From positions 8,558,501 to 8,622,500 of the forward strand of contig CM069880.1 of NCBI GenBank assembly GCA_036172665.1: a stretch of 64,000 nt of DNA, given 5' to 3'. Within the stretch, counting starts at the first letter, position 1. Each line of letters starts with the position of its first letter. The translations under genes were made by a program, and so were the position numbers. The notes below the pieces were generated by a model. That model did no database searches, was not told the origin of the DNA, and worked only from the letters and a program-made list of their open reading frames with translations. Source of the DNA: Prosopocoilus inquinatus (Eukaryota; Arthropoda; Insecta; Coleoptera; Lucanidae). Of the stretch, positions 52,378 through 64,000 are shown one piece after another.

Positions 52378-52740
52378 CTTTATACCAAAAAGGTTAAACG
52401 TTATAAATGGGTATGACCTTTACGAAGTCCTGAAAAGGGCTTGTCAAACTGTTCTTCCGCAATGTCATCCCTGAAATTCCTAAATTTTATTTGATGGTAT
52501 ATTCAGGGATCTCCTGCAGGTTTGAGGGGGGGGGGGAGGGGGTTATCATCATCTTCATTTTTGGTTCTTCGGTAATCAGTAATAAGTTTTATACCAAAAA
52601 GGTAAACGTTATAAATGGGTATGACCTTTACGAAGTCATGAAAAGGGCTTGCCAAACTATTCTTCTGAAATGCCATCCCTGAAATTCCTAATTTTTACAT
52701 GATGTCATATTCAGGGATCCCCTGCAGGTTTGAGGGGATT
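52378..52740. repeat. Two-copy ~210-bp tandem repeat
   Basis: TATACCAAAAAGGT...GGTATGACCTTTACGAAGTC...TTCAGGGATC and CCTGCAGGTTTGAGGGG occur in both copies. A G-run interrupts the first copy (about 52524-52541). Confidence 0.9.
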
Positions 52741-54932
52741 AACATCGTCATCACCTTTTGATTGGTTCGATATTAGGTGCTCGGTCTTCTATTTCTGCAT
52801 TGCATGCAGAAATAATGAATCGCAGGAACGCCTCGTGAAGCAAGAAAGTCCTGCTGAATTCAATAAAAAAATCGTGTGGCCTCCTCAACCCAACCACCTT
52901 CATATCATGGCCTTTCCCAAAAAAAAAAAAAATCTCAGCAAATCCAAACACATCCATTATCTAGTTGCAAAGTGAATCTAAAGAATACTCTTCTCCAATC
53001 ATTTTCAATCAATGGAATGCGAACCATTGGTCTTTGTATTGACATTAGGCTTCTAGTGTTTGCGAATTCACTTTGCAACTGAATTTCTTTAATAATTCAA
53101 TTCCTCATCTACAGTTGACATGGCCCCAGTTAATTCCTTTTGCAAAAATTTAATTTTATCGTTTAAAATGAATGGATTGCAAACCATTGGTCTTTATATT
53201 GATACCAGCTTTGCAGGTATTTGAAGTAGTTGAAATTGGTTCATTGCTGCTCATCTCCAGTCAAAATATCCCCAATTCCTATGGCCTCCGATCTACATTC
53301 CGGGTTTCCTTTATACTTTGCAAAGAGTACAGCAAACTACTAGAAAGGTCTTCGTGTTAATACCCACCAAACTTCAGAACTCACTTTGAAACTGGTTTTC
53401 ATTAAGGGTTCATGCTGTACATTCTTTGTTTCTGTCCACGCCGAACTGCTTCAGTTTTCAGAAGCACGTTCTTAGTTCTTAGGAAATAATTTGCTGTGTT
53501 ATTCTACTTCTTTTTCTTCTATATTATCTTCAAGTCTATAATTAAAAGAGACCTTGGTCTTTAGAACTAGCTGAAAGCTGCTTTTCCCTGCTTGGAAGAC
53601 TGCATGGGTATTTGGGGATCGCTGCGATTGGTTATCATCGATCACGTGGCTAATGATAACCAATAAATTTCGCCAAGTGAAAGGCAGCAATCCAAAAATA
53701 GCCAATTTTCCAAATTTCCAAAGCTGGAAAAGCAGCTTAAATGCAAACATTTGATTGATAGCGACGAGAACTTGCATAAAAGAAATGCGTTCGATCAGAG
53801 TTGTAAAATGATAAGCGATATTTATTTTCAGGGGTTCTGAAAAGGTTACTTCGAAAACTGGAAAAGACCAAAGGTTTTCAAAGTGCAAGTCATTTCAAAG
53901 GAGTTGTTTATTATTCGTCGGTTTCCAGAGTTGGAAGACCACATAACGGTGCTATTTGTTATCATTAGGAATTATGAATAGGTGTTCAGCCAGTGGCGTA
54001 ACAAGGATATGCAATGCGGAAAGGCCCATAAGTGTATGGGGACCCTGACTTTCAACAAAGCAATTGCGAAAAAGTACAAAACATAGATAACATAGCATAA
54101 AAAAGAACAAATTTGTAATGAACTCGTTAACACGTTACATAACTTATTCAACGAATAAAAATATGTCATCCGTCAAACGTCAGGCTTGACGTTTAGGAAT
54201 TAAAGACGTTTAGGAAGTAAAGGAGAAGAAAGAAGAAAGACCTTTTTATTACTTACAAGAAGAAAATAATGAGGAGCACTGGTTTCTTCACTCCAGATAA
54301 GAAACGTAAAGAAAAAAGAAACTAGAAATATAGTGGCCCGGTTTTCCCGTCACAGTTTAACTTTAAGCTTCGTTTTATTCTTACAGTAACAAATTTAAAA
54401 AGGCAATTAATCTGGTGTGACATGCACAGAGTTAGCAACACTGCAAGGCCCGCCAATTATTGTTACATCGAGGTTCTACTGTATTATGATCTGTATTATC
54501 ACTTACTTCTTTTATTAGGCCTTAACGTATATTATATTTTTCGTTTTTTATTTATTAAACGAATGTATTTTGAAAAAATGAAGTTGATTCTGTCCGCTTC
54601 AAGATTAAAAAAAGAATGTATTTTGCAAAAATCAGAAATTTTTTGCTTATTTTTTATTACAATCAACAAAAAGCGAGGGGGAGAGGCTCCAACCAAGTTT
54701 ACGAAAAGGCCCGATATTTTTTACTACACCACTGTTTCTGAAATTAGATTGCATAGAATTTTGGAAAATCAGCAAATGATGTTCTGAAAAAAAAAATGGA
54801 AAGAAGCTACAGTGAAATCCGTTTCATCTTTCGAGTCCACATATATATTTAGTGCTGTAGAAGAGTACAAAACTATTTTTTTGATTTTTTTAATCATGCG
54901 AAAAACTGAAACTTTTGATCTCGATTCTGTAA
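52741..54932. other. Intergenic DNA with diverged short duplications
   Basis: Two related pieces near 53018-53040 and 53170-53215 share ACCATTGGTCTTT. The minus-strand frame at 53499-53888 (129 codons) and the plus frame at 54422-54787 (121 codons) have no motif or splice context and I do not call them genes. Confidence 0.4.
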
Positions 54933-55406
54933 GATATCAAAATTGATACAAACAGGTAATAAAATGACAGAGATTTTTTTTTTAATTAGCAGCGACCTCC
55001 ATTGCATTGCACAAAAAAACTGACTTGACATAAGAATCACAGTGGCGTTCCCCATGATTGTTGAAGTACTTGGGACCCTTACTGTTCGCAATCTTAACCA
55101 TTGATGTTATAAACTTATTGACTGTAAAAATTATTATAATATTTAATAAAATAATTCTGTAAATCAATCAGATATCAAAATTGATAGAAACAGGTAATAA
55201 AATAACAGAGAATTTTTTTTAATTAGCAACGACCTCCATTGCATTGCACAAAAAAATTGACTTGACATAAGAATCACAGTGGCGTTCCCCATGGTTACTG
55301 AAGTACTTGGGGCCCTTACTGTTCACAGTCTTAACGACTGATGTTATAGACTTATTGATTGTAAAAATTATTATAATATTTAATAAAATAATTCCGGCGA
55401 TTATAA
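54933..55406. repeat. Two-copy 238-bp tandem repeat
   Basis: Units begin GATATCAAAATTGATA at 54933 and 55171. Both hold CGACCTCCATTGCATTGCAC and CACAGTGGCGTTCCCCATG. Confidence 0.93.
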
Positions 55407-57163
55407 AAATTGAAATAAAACGTATTTTGATTGCTCTCGTCTAATATTTATTATTAAAATAATTTAAAATTGATATGTTTTTCCTTTACCTCTTCTCACT
55501 TATCAACTGTTAATATCTTTTTAACGACGATTAACGATATTTATTTTTAATTTAAGAATCACTTACTTTGTTGGTTTTTCAGGATACTCTTTTTTTATTT
55601 ATTTATTTTTTAAGTACAAAGTTTTTTTAATCTCGAACCGGACAGAAATATGAAGGGAAAACACTCAACGTTTCGCTATAGATTTATAGCTTCGTCAATT
55701 ATTTATTTTTTGTACATAATGATGCATAGACCTTTCAAAAGGATACATAAATGTATGATTTAGTTTTAGAAATGCTATAAATATATATTTTTTTTTAATC
55801 GCAACCTACTTTTCAGGCTAGGCTGAAAACAGATGCGCAAAAAAAATGCAGAAGAAATAAACGAAATCTTTTATGTGCGTCCGCACACGAAATTATTTAA
55901 TTAACGTGTTATTGTTTTGAGTTTAGATTTACATGAAAAATTTACATTCTGTTCGCCTTTTGAATACTCTCCGCTAAACATTTAAATATTATTGCTAGTT
56001 TGCGCAAGTTTATTCGGCTCGTAATGCGATAGCCAACATTTTCCTGACAGGCCAGACATAAAGTGACCCGGGCCACACATATTTTAAAGTAAGAAATCAC
56101 ATGCCAACGAATTTGTATAAGACATTTAAACTATTTATAACCGTTAGAGCTGCCCATTAAAATCCATTATACTGCGATGACGACGTAATTTAAGCAATAA
56201 ATTATAAAAAAAAAATCTACATTGACTACGAGTAAAAATAGAAAAAAGTGCTTGCTTCATTTACTATCTATATTCAAGGAGTGTATGTTCAGCTTATTTT
56301 ATTTGCACTCAACAAATAAATGTTATTCTTGCAGTGGAATCAAGAAAATACACCAGCTGGCTTTTATTGTAGAGATTCTATTGCGAAATGTTCAAAATCT
56401 AGGCTAAAGATTACAAAAAAATTAAACAAAGTTCATTGTTTCATTTATTACTGACTTTTTTCTTTTTTTTTGGAAAACACATATACGGGGTCTTCATAAT
56501 TGAGTGTATCCCACGTGACCAGTTAGTCAGCTAACAGTACAGACGATTGGCGATGCCGTTGTTACTTTTTTTACAATGGTATGAATATCATCAAACTTTT
56601 AGCTAATTAGTTTGATAATCACGAATCATGTGGGATATAGAATTAAAAATGAAAATCTAACCATAATATCTTTATTTTCCCTCCATTTTGCTTCCGTCGC
56701 AGTCATAAATACAGTGTGAAATCGTAAAAAAATAGAACGAAAATTGAATCATTTTATAAAAGCAATTGCTTGCAGTAAACTTTTATTACCTTTGCCATTG
56801 TAAATCTGTTTTGACAACGTTGAAGTGACTTCAGAAATTAAGAAATCCTGCAAAAAATTGTTGAAAATTATGTAATTATTAATTTCAAGTATATTGTATG
56901 TACTTATAAGTTGAATTTATTAAATGCGTAGTGTCGAGACTAATTGTAAGTAAAGTTTGAGTAAAAAAAAAAAAATGTAATTGTTGTTAGATATCATATA
57001 ACGGAGCCATGGGAGTGTTCGAAACAAAATCTCAATTAACAGCAGATAACATTATAAATGCTAAAACACTAAATATAAACATAAATAATACGTACTAACT
57101 AAATGAACAAAATAGACATCGTAAATCCCACTAGTATTTATCAATAATTAAACGAGCTCGTAC
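55407..57163. other. Intergenic DNA without recognised gene
   Basis: AT-rich. The short dispersed repeat with CAACGTTTCGCTATAG near 55668 is the only element I can support. Confidence 0.4.
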
Positions 57164-57354
57164 CAGTAAGCTTGGAAGCTGTTGGTGAGGTCCATTTGCC
57201 AGACAGCCGTCGAGAGAAGGGTACGTAGGGAGATTTTTGTTGAAAATTTGTATATCTTGTTCTTCAAGTGGCGCTAGAGTACATGTGGGAATGTTGAGGA
57301 CATATGTCTTGCGTATATGTATTGCTGGCGCCACCGGCATCACTCTCTTGGCCA
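57164..57354 (-). other. Open candidate exon in a gene-poor stretch
   Basis: Not recognised. On the minus strand TTTTTGTAG precedes 57354 and a GTACGA donor follows 57164. One frame (MAKRVMPVAPAIHIRK... to LPSLLVRARLI) stays open throughout. The stretch is richer in GC than its surroundings. It could be an exon of an unseen gene, a non-coding RNA exon, or a conserved regulatory patch. Confidence 0.25.
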
Positions 57355-59564
57355 CTACAAAAATCTATTTCGTGTCACTGAGAACTTGTCATCCCTAATA
57401 ATTTGTGGTGTACCATTTTATTTGGAAATGATTGAAATGCCACCCAAACGGCAGCAGTACCAGTCTTAAATCTTTGCCCATCAATTTAGATAAAACGCAA
57501 ACTTCTTAAGTGCTATGTATAAATTAAGTTCACCAAAAAAAAAAACGTCACTTTTTGCCGAGAACAAGAAAAAAAAGTTAATTTGTAAATAAATTTATCA
57601 TATCTACCATAAATTATTTTTTTAACTCTTGTAGCAATTTGCATAATAATATAAAATCAGAAATATTCTTTTTAGACGCACGTACATACTCGCAAACATG
57701 CTCGTAAGTTCACCTTAGCAAATATGTCCCAATAAAATAATAAATATATAAAAATACTTGCCACCACACAAGTATATAATTAGTTCAGATTGAAATATAT
57801 TTGTGGTAATAGCAAAATTAAAGAATTATAAAAGAAAAATAGTAAGTAGCAGTTAGCAAGAAGTGAAATAAATTTGGAAGTAAACAGAGACAAAGCAATC
57901 GCTGAAATCCTGTAATGTTTGGGAGTCTCTGATCAGTAGTAAATTAAGTTTTATGTAGAGCTTTACGTCAGCTAAATTTAGCTTTTCGGTGTAGTATATT
58001 AGCTTATAAAATCGTATGCGTACAGTGCAGTGGTATGTTGGGATTTTTCTGTGCTAACACCTGGGAATGCGTTCTGTTCCAATTAATCTACTAATTTGCT
58101 GTTTAATAATAAGGAATGAGAATGGAAGCATTGAACTATAAGATAAATTCAATAAAAGATAAAGTATATAAATAGGGCATTACACAGAAGCCTCTATAGG
58201 TGTAGGTACTCAAGTTTTACTTAGTTGATTACGCTCGGCATCTGGTTTCTATCGAGATACGAAGCGTGACACGAAACATTGAAACAAAGACACCGAATCC
58301 TCATCCTCATCCTCATCCTCATCCTATCTAATTTCGCATCTTTCTTTTACACCCATCTACTAATTCAATTATGTCAGTAGTTTCTCTTAAAAATCCATCA
58401 CCTGCTTAAAATATAATAAAAAATGTTACAAATATTGGAGGTGATTAAGAAATCCATACTTAAATTCACAAAATCTTGAACAAATGAAGTGTGTATAAAC
58501 GAACACCGACCATGTAGGTAAATAAAAAAAATGGTTTCTGTACGAGGAGGTGTCGATGTTGCTTTTGTTCAAGGGTAAAATGAGATATGGGATATGGGTG
58601 ACACAAACAGACAGGCGCCAAGTGGCTGTCTTCTTCTTCTTCTTCTTCTTACTACTGCTACTACACTATAATACTAAAACTAAAACATATAATATTACAA
58701 ACAGCATAATTAATGTGGGCGCAAAGATGTTTAGGGTTGAGGATCTTCAAGTTTCAAGTGCAATTTTTAAATAGGAGAAGCAAAAATATTAAATAAGCCT
58801 TTAGGAGTGTGGTGTAAACAGAATTAATCGTTTCGTGCAAAAAAAATGCGTTGACAAATTAGGGACAGTATTTGTTTATGTAACCGTGAGATAAAATTTT
58901 AAAGGCTGTGGAAAAAATATTAACATGGGAAAGGTTAGTAGTACCTGGTAAAATACAATTATTTTGTATACGGTGATCATTATTATTGCTATTATTATTA
59001 TTATTATTAAATAAATTTGCATCCTTACTTATTTTAAAGTAAAGTCAATAAAAATAAATGTTTTTTATTTTCAGGATGTTACAATAATTTCACCTTCTGA
59101 CAAATAAGCGACTTGACGATTCAATTAAATTTGAATATAAAATTTAAAAATAATTGTCTTAGTAGGAATCGTCATCAATTAAATATTTTGAACGCACCCC
59201 TGCCCCCACTTACGATGTTTCTACGTAATTGTTTATTTCGCCATATAATTTAAGTATCTCAATAAAATGCCTACAAATAAAGTTTTGTATTTGTATTTAC
59301 CCCCCCCCCCCCTTCTTGCCTTCGTTGTGTCACATGTCCTTAAGAAAAGAAATACTGATAACCCTGATTTATTTTCAAATTTCGCGGTCGGTACGACTTG
59401 AAACTGTTTCGTTGCCAATCTCCAGTTCCTGACTACGAAAAGTTAGCAACCCTGATTACATATGTGTATCATAACCTCAAAGTGCTGGGACTTTGGTTCA
59501 GTTTAATTTCAAAAGTATTATTTTAAGTAATTGCAAAACCAAATTAATTTAAATCTATTTAATA
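57355..59564. other. Intergenic DNA and COMMD upstream region
   Basis: Holds a (CTCATC)n microsatellite near 58295-58325, (TTC)n near 58628-58650, (ATT)n near 58980-59010 and an 11-C run near 59301. No gene recognised. Confidence 0.4.
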
Positions 59565-60227
59565 ATGACAGACACAACTTTGAAATTAAATCCTGCGCTA
59601 TGTCTAAAAGTAAATGAGAAGTTTCAACGCCAGTTAATCAAACGTTGAGTGGATTTATGCGTTTTTTGCCGTATTCGTTTATTTATTTAATAAATTTCAG
59701 TGGCTATAGGATCTATTCAGCAAATAGAAGTCGACCAGGGCATCATTGAAAATATTCAGTCAGAAAATTATGTCTCGGACGATGAGTTTTATGATTTAAT
59801 TGGCATGTACACTGCGATCGTTAAGTTGTTCATGCAGTCCAGCAAGCAGGAGTTCGAAGAGAAACTGACTTCCTGTGGATACACGCAACAATTTCTTGAT
59901 TCATTGCCCCTTAAACACGAAAACAAGGACGCAATCACTTCTGAGAGTTACACTGTTAAAAGCGAAGTGAATTTGCAACACAAAATCGACATTAGTTTGA
60001 ATAATGAGTAAGATGGTGAAATTCGATGCGTCCCATTTATTAAACTGCTTTGTTTTAGCGTTTTGAAAAGGGTCGTTCCGCCTTGGGTTATAATCATGTT
60101 GCATCATGACAACAAGGACACAACGTTTTCAGTCGATATTAGCACATTTCACAAGCTTCGTTATAATATAGCTTTACTACTGAAAGAATTAAATAGACTG
60201 AAGAATTCTAATGTAATAAAAAAGTAA
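59565..60227 (+). CDS. COMM-domain protein, probably COMMD5
   Basis: COMMD proteins form the Commander complex in endosomal recycling and modulate NF-kB. Three exons (59565-59643, 59701-60007, 60059-60227) with introns of 57 and 51 bp give 184 aa. The N-terminal helical part has DEFYDLIGMYTAIVKLFMQS and FEEKLTSCGYTQQFLDSLP. The COMM domain (about 130-184) has VVPPWVIIMLHHDN with the expected Trp, then VDISTFHKLRYNIALLLKEL. The LRYN-ALxLKE wording fits COMMD5 best from memory. The exon 1 donor (AAAC|GTTGAG) is weak but is the one that keeps phase. An AATAAA overlaps the last codons (60214-60219). Confidence 0.85.
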
Positions 60228-61467
60228 TTGTATTAAGTTAAGTAAGCATTAAATGCCATATTAGTCATGAATATCGTTAAGTACCAGATTATTTTGGTTA
60301 TATTAGCATAGTTTTATAAATTTTATTAAATTTTTTTTCAATTAATGAGTGTTATTCATTAAATCAAGATATGACTTTGATGAGACGACGTAACTTGAGA
60401 TTAACAGGTTTGTACCAACCATATAAGTAAATACTATTTTTTTTAAATAATATTTGATGAAACGAAGCGCCTTGGAAATTAAAACGTAGGATTGTAACTT
60501 ACATTTGCAATCAAGTTCCAGGAAACGTCCGTTGTCTTTTCATATGACTCGAGATTTAAAGCTTTTTATTCGGAGGAATGGAATCACTGCAAAATTGAGA
60601 AATAAGTTAAAGTAAATTGATAGGTTTAAGCAACAAGTAAGTTTCTGTAACATTGAATTGGAAAGCTGGAAGCTTTTAATACCTGCGTGTTTTTATTCCG
60701 TTCAGAAATGACATGTCTCATTTTTAATTCGCTTAAATTAACTGTTACACGTGATTTGCACTAATGTGACTGTTAAATTTGCTTATAAGTCGCTTTTATT
60801 TCTGCAATATAAATTTCTGGCATCCAGTTTTGAATTAAATTGATCGCAAGCGATGCGCCATCTATTAACAACAAAGTGAACTCGAAGGTCGGCTAATGGA
60901 GTTTCCGTTTCTGCAAAATAATTTAAATTTCAAAAGGGAAGCAATAAATTTGAGCTCATATTTCTAATACTCACTTTCTCAGCTATTTACGTGATTAATT
61001 AAAAGAGTAAGTGTTGCTGAATTAAGAAGTGTCATTTTTTATACGCAGAGGACGCGTAGGATTCTTCCGGGCGATCGCCTTGCTTTATCATTATTGATAT
61101 AAAAATTAAATGTTTCTTTCGTTCTGGATATACTCGAGGTTTTTCTTTGCAGTTTTGTTTTGATTTCATCCCTGGAGGGATGAGATGTCATTAATTGCCC
61201 TTGAAAATCCGAGTTCATGGATGCTCTAGGCTAGGTTTCCAAGCAACAGGGGGCGATCCGAGCTTGCGCATTAAAATTTACCAATAACTAATGCATTACC
61301 TGAAATTTGAAACCGATTTCAAACGCGTTGTCCGTCGGTAACGGTACGAAGTAAGGTTATGTTTTAAAATTATGTTTACCAAGTTATTGTCTGTTTAAAC
61401 AGGCCGGTCGTCTTGTTTTTAAATTCTCTTTACTCGTGTTTATTGCAGTCATATTTTAGTATCCAAG
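60228..61467. other. Intergenic DNA upstream of the PHF7-like gene
   Basis: No gene recognised. The part from about 61050 to 61460 is less AT-rich and probably includes the promoter and 5' UTR of the next gene. Confidence 0.4.
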
Positions 61468-62582
61468 ATGAGTGATGTCTGTGTCCTTTGCAACACATCT
61501 ACTGATGATGCTTTGCGCTATGGTGTTTTGAAACGTACAAGAGGTATAAGTGCTCACTACTTTTGTGTTGTAAGTGTTAAAATTTAATTCTTGTTATTAC
61601 TTTCATCTTTCATCATTGCCATTCATGTATACAGTCAAGTTTACGTGTGAGAATCTTGTTTTTAAACGGAGATGTGTATTGTGTTAATAAATTCTGCGTT
61701 GCAGCTCATGAGCACGTCGATTACACAGAGCGGTAAAGACCACGAAGGTATTCTTGGATTTCTCGAAAGAGACATAAGAATCGTAGCGGAGAAGTGCAAA
61801 ATGATAAAATGCATTTATTGTGATGAATCAGGAGCAAGCATTGCTTGTTTTCATGGCAACTGTAAAAATAATTTCCATTTTCCGTGCGGATTAAAAAACA
61901 AATGCTCGTTTAAGTTTTACGATAAATACGAAACATTTTGTAATACTCACAATCATTACCCTACACTTAGCAGGACCATCGCAGAGAATATGAAAAATAT
62001 GCAGTGCATAGTTTGTCTGGAGGTCCTGGAAGATGAAATCGAAAGTAACGTTTTGGCAACACCTTGCTGTAAATTACATTTAATTCATGTTGAATGCGCT
62101 AAGGTTAGTGATAGCTTAATTATGAAAGTGTCTGGAAATCATATTACTAATTTATTGTATAATTTTTTTAGCAAATGGCATTCAACGCTGGGTACTTCAC
62201 GAAATGTCCTGTCTGCAACAACACAGATCAGTTTGCAGACGGACTTCGACATTGTGGCATATTTATTCCTCTCCAAGATGCATCCTGGGAACAACCCAGA
62301 GGAGCATATTCCGAATTAACGCATGTTCAAAGAAGTTGTGATATTATCGTATGCAAATGCCCTCACGGCAAGGAATTTACAAACAAGTCGGGTTTCTGGA
62401 AGTTTTTACTTTGCAACGATTGCGGTTCATCTGCCGTTCATAAAGGATGTCTTAAATTTCGCCCCTATATATGTGATACGTGTTTGGTTGTAGCAAAGAG
62501 AGTACATTCCGATCAGGAAAGTCAACAGGAGGCAAAAAGGATGAAAATGGATCCGTATGTAAAATTTATTTTTTCATTTTGA
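61468..62582 (+). CDS. PHF7/G2E3-like PHD-RING zinc-finger protein
   Basis: Nuclear zinc-finger protein of the PHF7/G2E3/pineapple-eye type; relatives read or ubiquitinate histones. Three exons (61468-61569, 61705-62103, 62172-62582), phases 0/0, 303 aa. Order: an extended PHD made of CVLCN...HYFC with CIYCDESGASIACFHGNC and FHFPCG...FCNTH; a RING-like domain CIVCLEVLEDE...PCCKLHLIHVEC...KCPVCN split by intron 2; and a final PHD-like CNDCGSSAVHKGCL...ICDTC. It ends in a short Lys/Arg tail. It lacks a C-terminal HECT domain, so it is closer to PHF7 than G2E3. AATAAA at about 62638 follows the stop. The GTATGT near the end (62554) could be an alternative donor. Confidence 0.9.
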
Positions 62583-63069
62583 TGTAATGAGATAACTTTA
62601 TTGTGTAAATGTCTTGGCTAATTAGTATTTACGTTTCAATAAAAAAGAATCCTCAAATCTTCTCCAAACTGATTTTTAAATTTTGTTGTAAAACATCTAT
62701 TTAAAAAAAAATCCACAAATCACCAATGAAAAGGGGACTTTCCTAAATAATAATCTTACAGTATGCCCATTGCTACCAACACAGCGTTTGAGATGAATAA
62801 AAAAAAGCAAAACAAGAATACCCTTTACCTGGCTGGCCACGTTCTTAATTTATTAGAGGCGTTCTTTTTTTTTTTTTTTTTGTTCTGAAGAGGTGGCCAC
62901 ACTACAGTTATTTTTAACTATCATCTTCATTGGAGTAGTGATGGTAGCAGGTATAAATAGTGGAAATAGTATTGATTTGCAATTAATTATGCAGCATTAA
63001 CATTTTGGGGTTAATACTAATTCACAATAGGATTCAAATTAAATATAAATATATCATTTAATGTAATAA
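62583..63069. other. PHF7-like 3' region
   Basis: 3' UTR to about 62660, then AT-rich DNA with long T-runs. No gene seen. Confidence 0.4.
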
Positions 63070-63235
63070 CTACAGTTCGGCGGAAATTCTTGAAACGCGC
63101 TTGATTTACCTCCCATTTCACCGACTCATCGGACTCCAGTATCGCGCGCAAAATTTAACGCAGTATACCATTCACGACACCGCGCCTCTGAACAGAAGCG
63201 GTGGGAGTCGATCAAGATTTTTCACCTAACTATAG
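63070..63235. mobile_element. 166-bp MITE with 6-bp target duplication
   Basis: Starts CTACAGTTCGGCGGAAATTC and ends as the imperfect inverse CACCTAACTATAG. TAATAA flanks both sides (63064-63069 and 63236-63241). The interior is richer in GC than its surroundings (CGCGCGC near 63145). No coding capacity. Confidence 0.75.
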
Positions 63236-64000
63236 TAATAACTATGGCAACAATAGAAGCCTAATTCAAAACTGTATAGAAGAAACCACATTAATGAGAA
63301 CTATCATGAAACAGATTTTTTTTTAAACGGGACTGGCCAGATAAAGAATCGGTATTTGTTGCAAAAAAAAAAAAAAAACTATATAAGTTTAACATGGTGT
63401 CTCTTCAATTTCTTAATATATTTCTACGTTATACTAATAGATGTCGCCATCGTAATCTCGTCGATCCCTTTGATTAAATATTACAGAAGTAAACACAATG
63501 AGGTTAAAACTAAGAGGAACGATAAACGGAAGAAAAGCATCTCATTTTTGAATGAGAATGAGAGAGAGAGAGAGAGAGAATTTTTTTTTTGAATAGGGAC
63601 CAAGACTTTTCTGGAAAATGCACCTCAAAATTTCTGTATTATTCAAAGTCTGCCTTATTCAAGAAGCTTTGGTTTAAGATGTTCGAATTATTTAGTGTTT
63701 CACTTTTCATGAAACATGTTCTATGATTTTTGTCTTAGACATATCTTTTTTTCAGGGGAAGTAATCATTCGAGTCAAGATTGAAATGCTGTTGCATGAAA
63801 TATTGGTACTTATTGTTCCACCTTTTTTTTTTTTTTTTAATTTCAAGTCGGTTTTTTGCGAATGGCTGATAATTTGTTACATATTTCTGTTTTATTCAGT
63901 CAATATATGTGAAGTGTTTTCTTGCACTCTTGCTGTGAATCTTACAGGAAATACCTTTTTTACTCATTTTATTAAATAAATGTGAATTATAAGCGAACAA
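63236..64000. other. Intergenic DNA without recognised gene
   Basis: AT-rich with a (GA)n microsatellite near 63561-63580 and T-runs. No gene seen. Confidence 0.4.

Noticed and set aside
53499..53888. 129-codon minus-strand frame
   Set aside because: No recognisable motif, no splice or promoter context, and it lies in repeat-rich intergenic DNA.

Overview
This is an AT-rich, repeat-rich stretch of an insect nuclear genome. Genes have several exons with canonical GT/AG junctions and many introns of only 50-76 bp. The gene set (Hand bHLH factor, a CLIP-domain serine protease, Paip2, SERF, ATG4, a COMM-domain protein, a PHF7/G2E3-like zinc-finger protein) and a CsRn1-type Ty3/Gypsy element fit a holometabolous insect. 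A beetle is my guess, not something the sequence proves. Exon models were assembled by hand from reading frame, splice sites and phase; each of the seven named genes closes in frame.

Layout. 0-1.6 kb: 5' part of an ATG4C/D-type autophagy protease gene (minus strand, cut by the window edge), head-to-head with SERF (2.6-2.9 kb, plus). 3.9-23.5 kb: a huge inverted-repeat structure with no host gene. Two copies of a roughly 2.3-kb arm face each other at about 95% identity by eye. Between them lie arrays of about 1.1-kb units that are themselves palindromes, and a third, diverged arm-like block. A 4.28-kb CsRn1-like LTR retrotransposon (149-bp LTRs, TATG target duplication, tRNA-Trp primer site) sits inside one palindromic unit and is broken by a frameshift and a stop. 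24.8-25.6 kb: Paip2 (minus). 26.5-27.2 kb: a dimeric tandem array. 28.4-29.1 kb: a possible small unidentified gene (minus). 29.6-32.7 kb: a 91-bp minisatellite, a MITE, a 753-bp foldback element and a three-copy larger repeat, all sharing sequence.

33.3-38.3 kb: a secreted CLIP-domain trypsin-like protease (plus, 7 exons, 480 aa) with a 178-bp tandem array filling one intron and a hairpin MITE in another. 39.3-48.7 kb: Hand (minus, 5 exons, 241 aa), convergent with the protease. Its introns hold at least four unrelated tandem arrays, one of which repeats the 3' splice site and start of exon 3. 48.8-59.5 kb: no recognisable gene, several more tandem arrays and one open candidate exon. 59.6-60.2 kb: a COMM-domain protein, probably COMMD5. 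61.5-62.6 kb: a PHF7/G2E3-like protein. A 166-bp MITE with a 6-bp target duplication lies at 63.1 kb.

The genes do not form a pathway; they are ordinary neighbours. The unusual content is the repeat architecture: the foldback/palindromic-satellite block and the tandem arrays that end at or contain splice acceptors.
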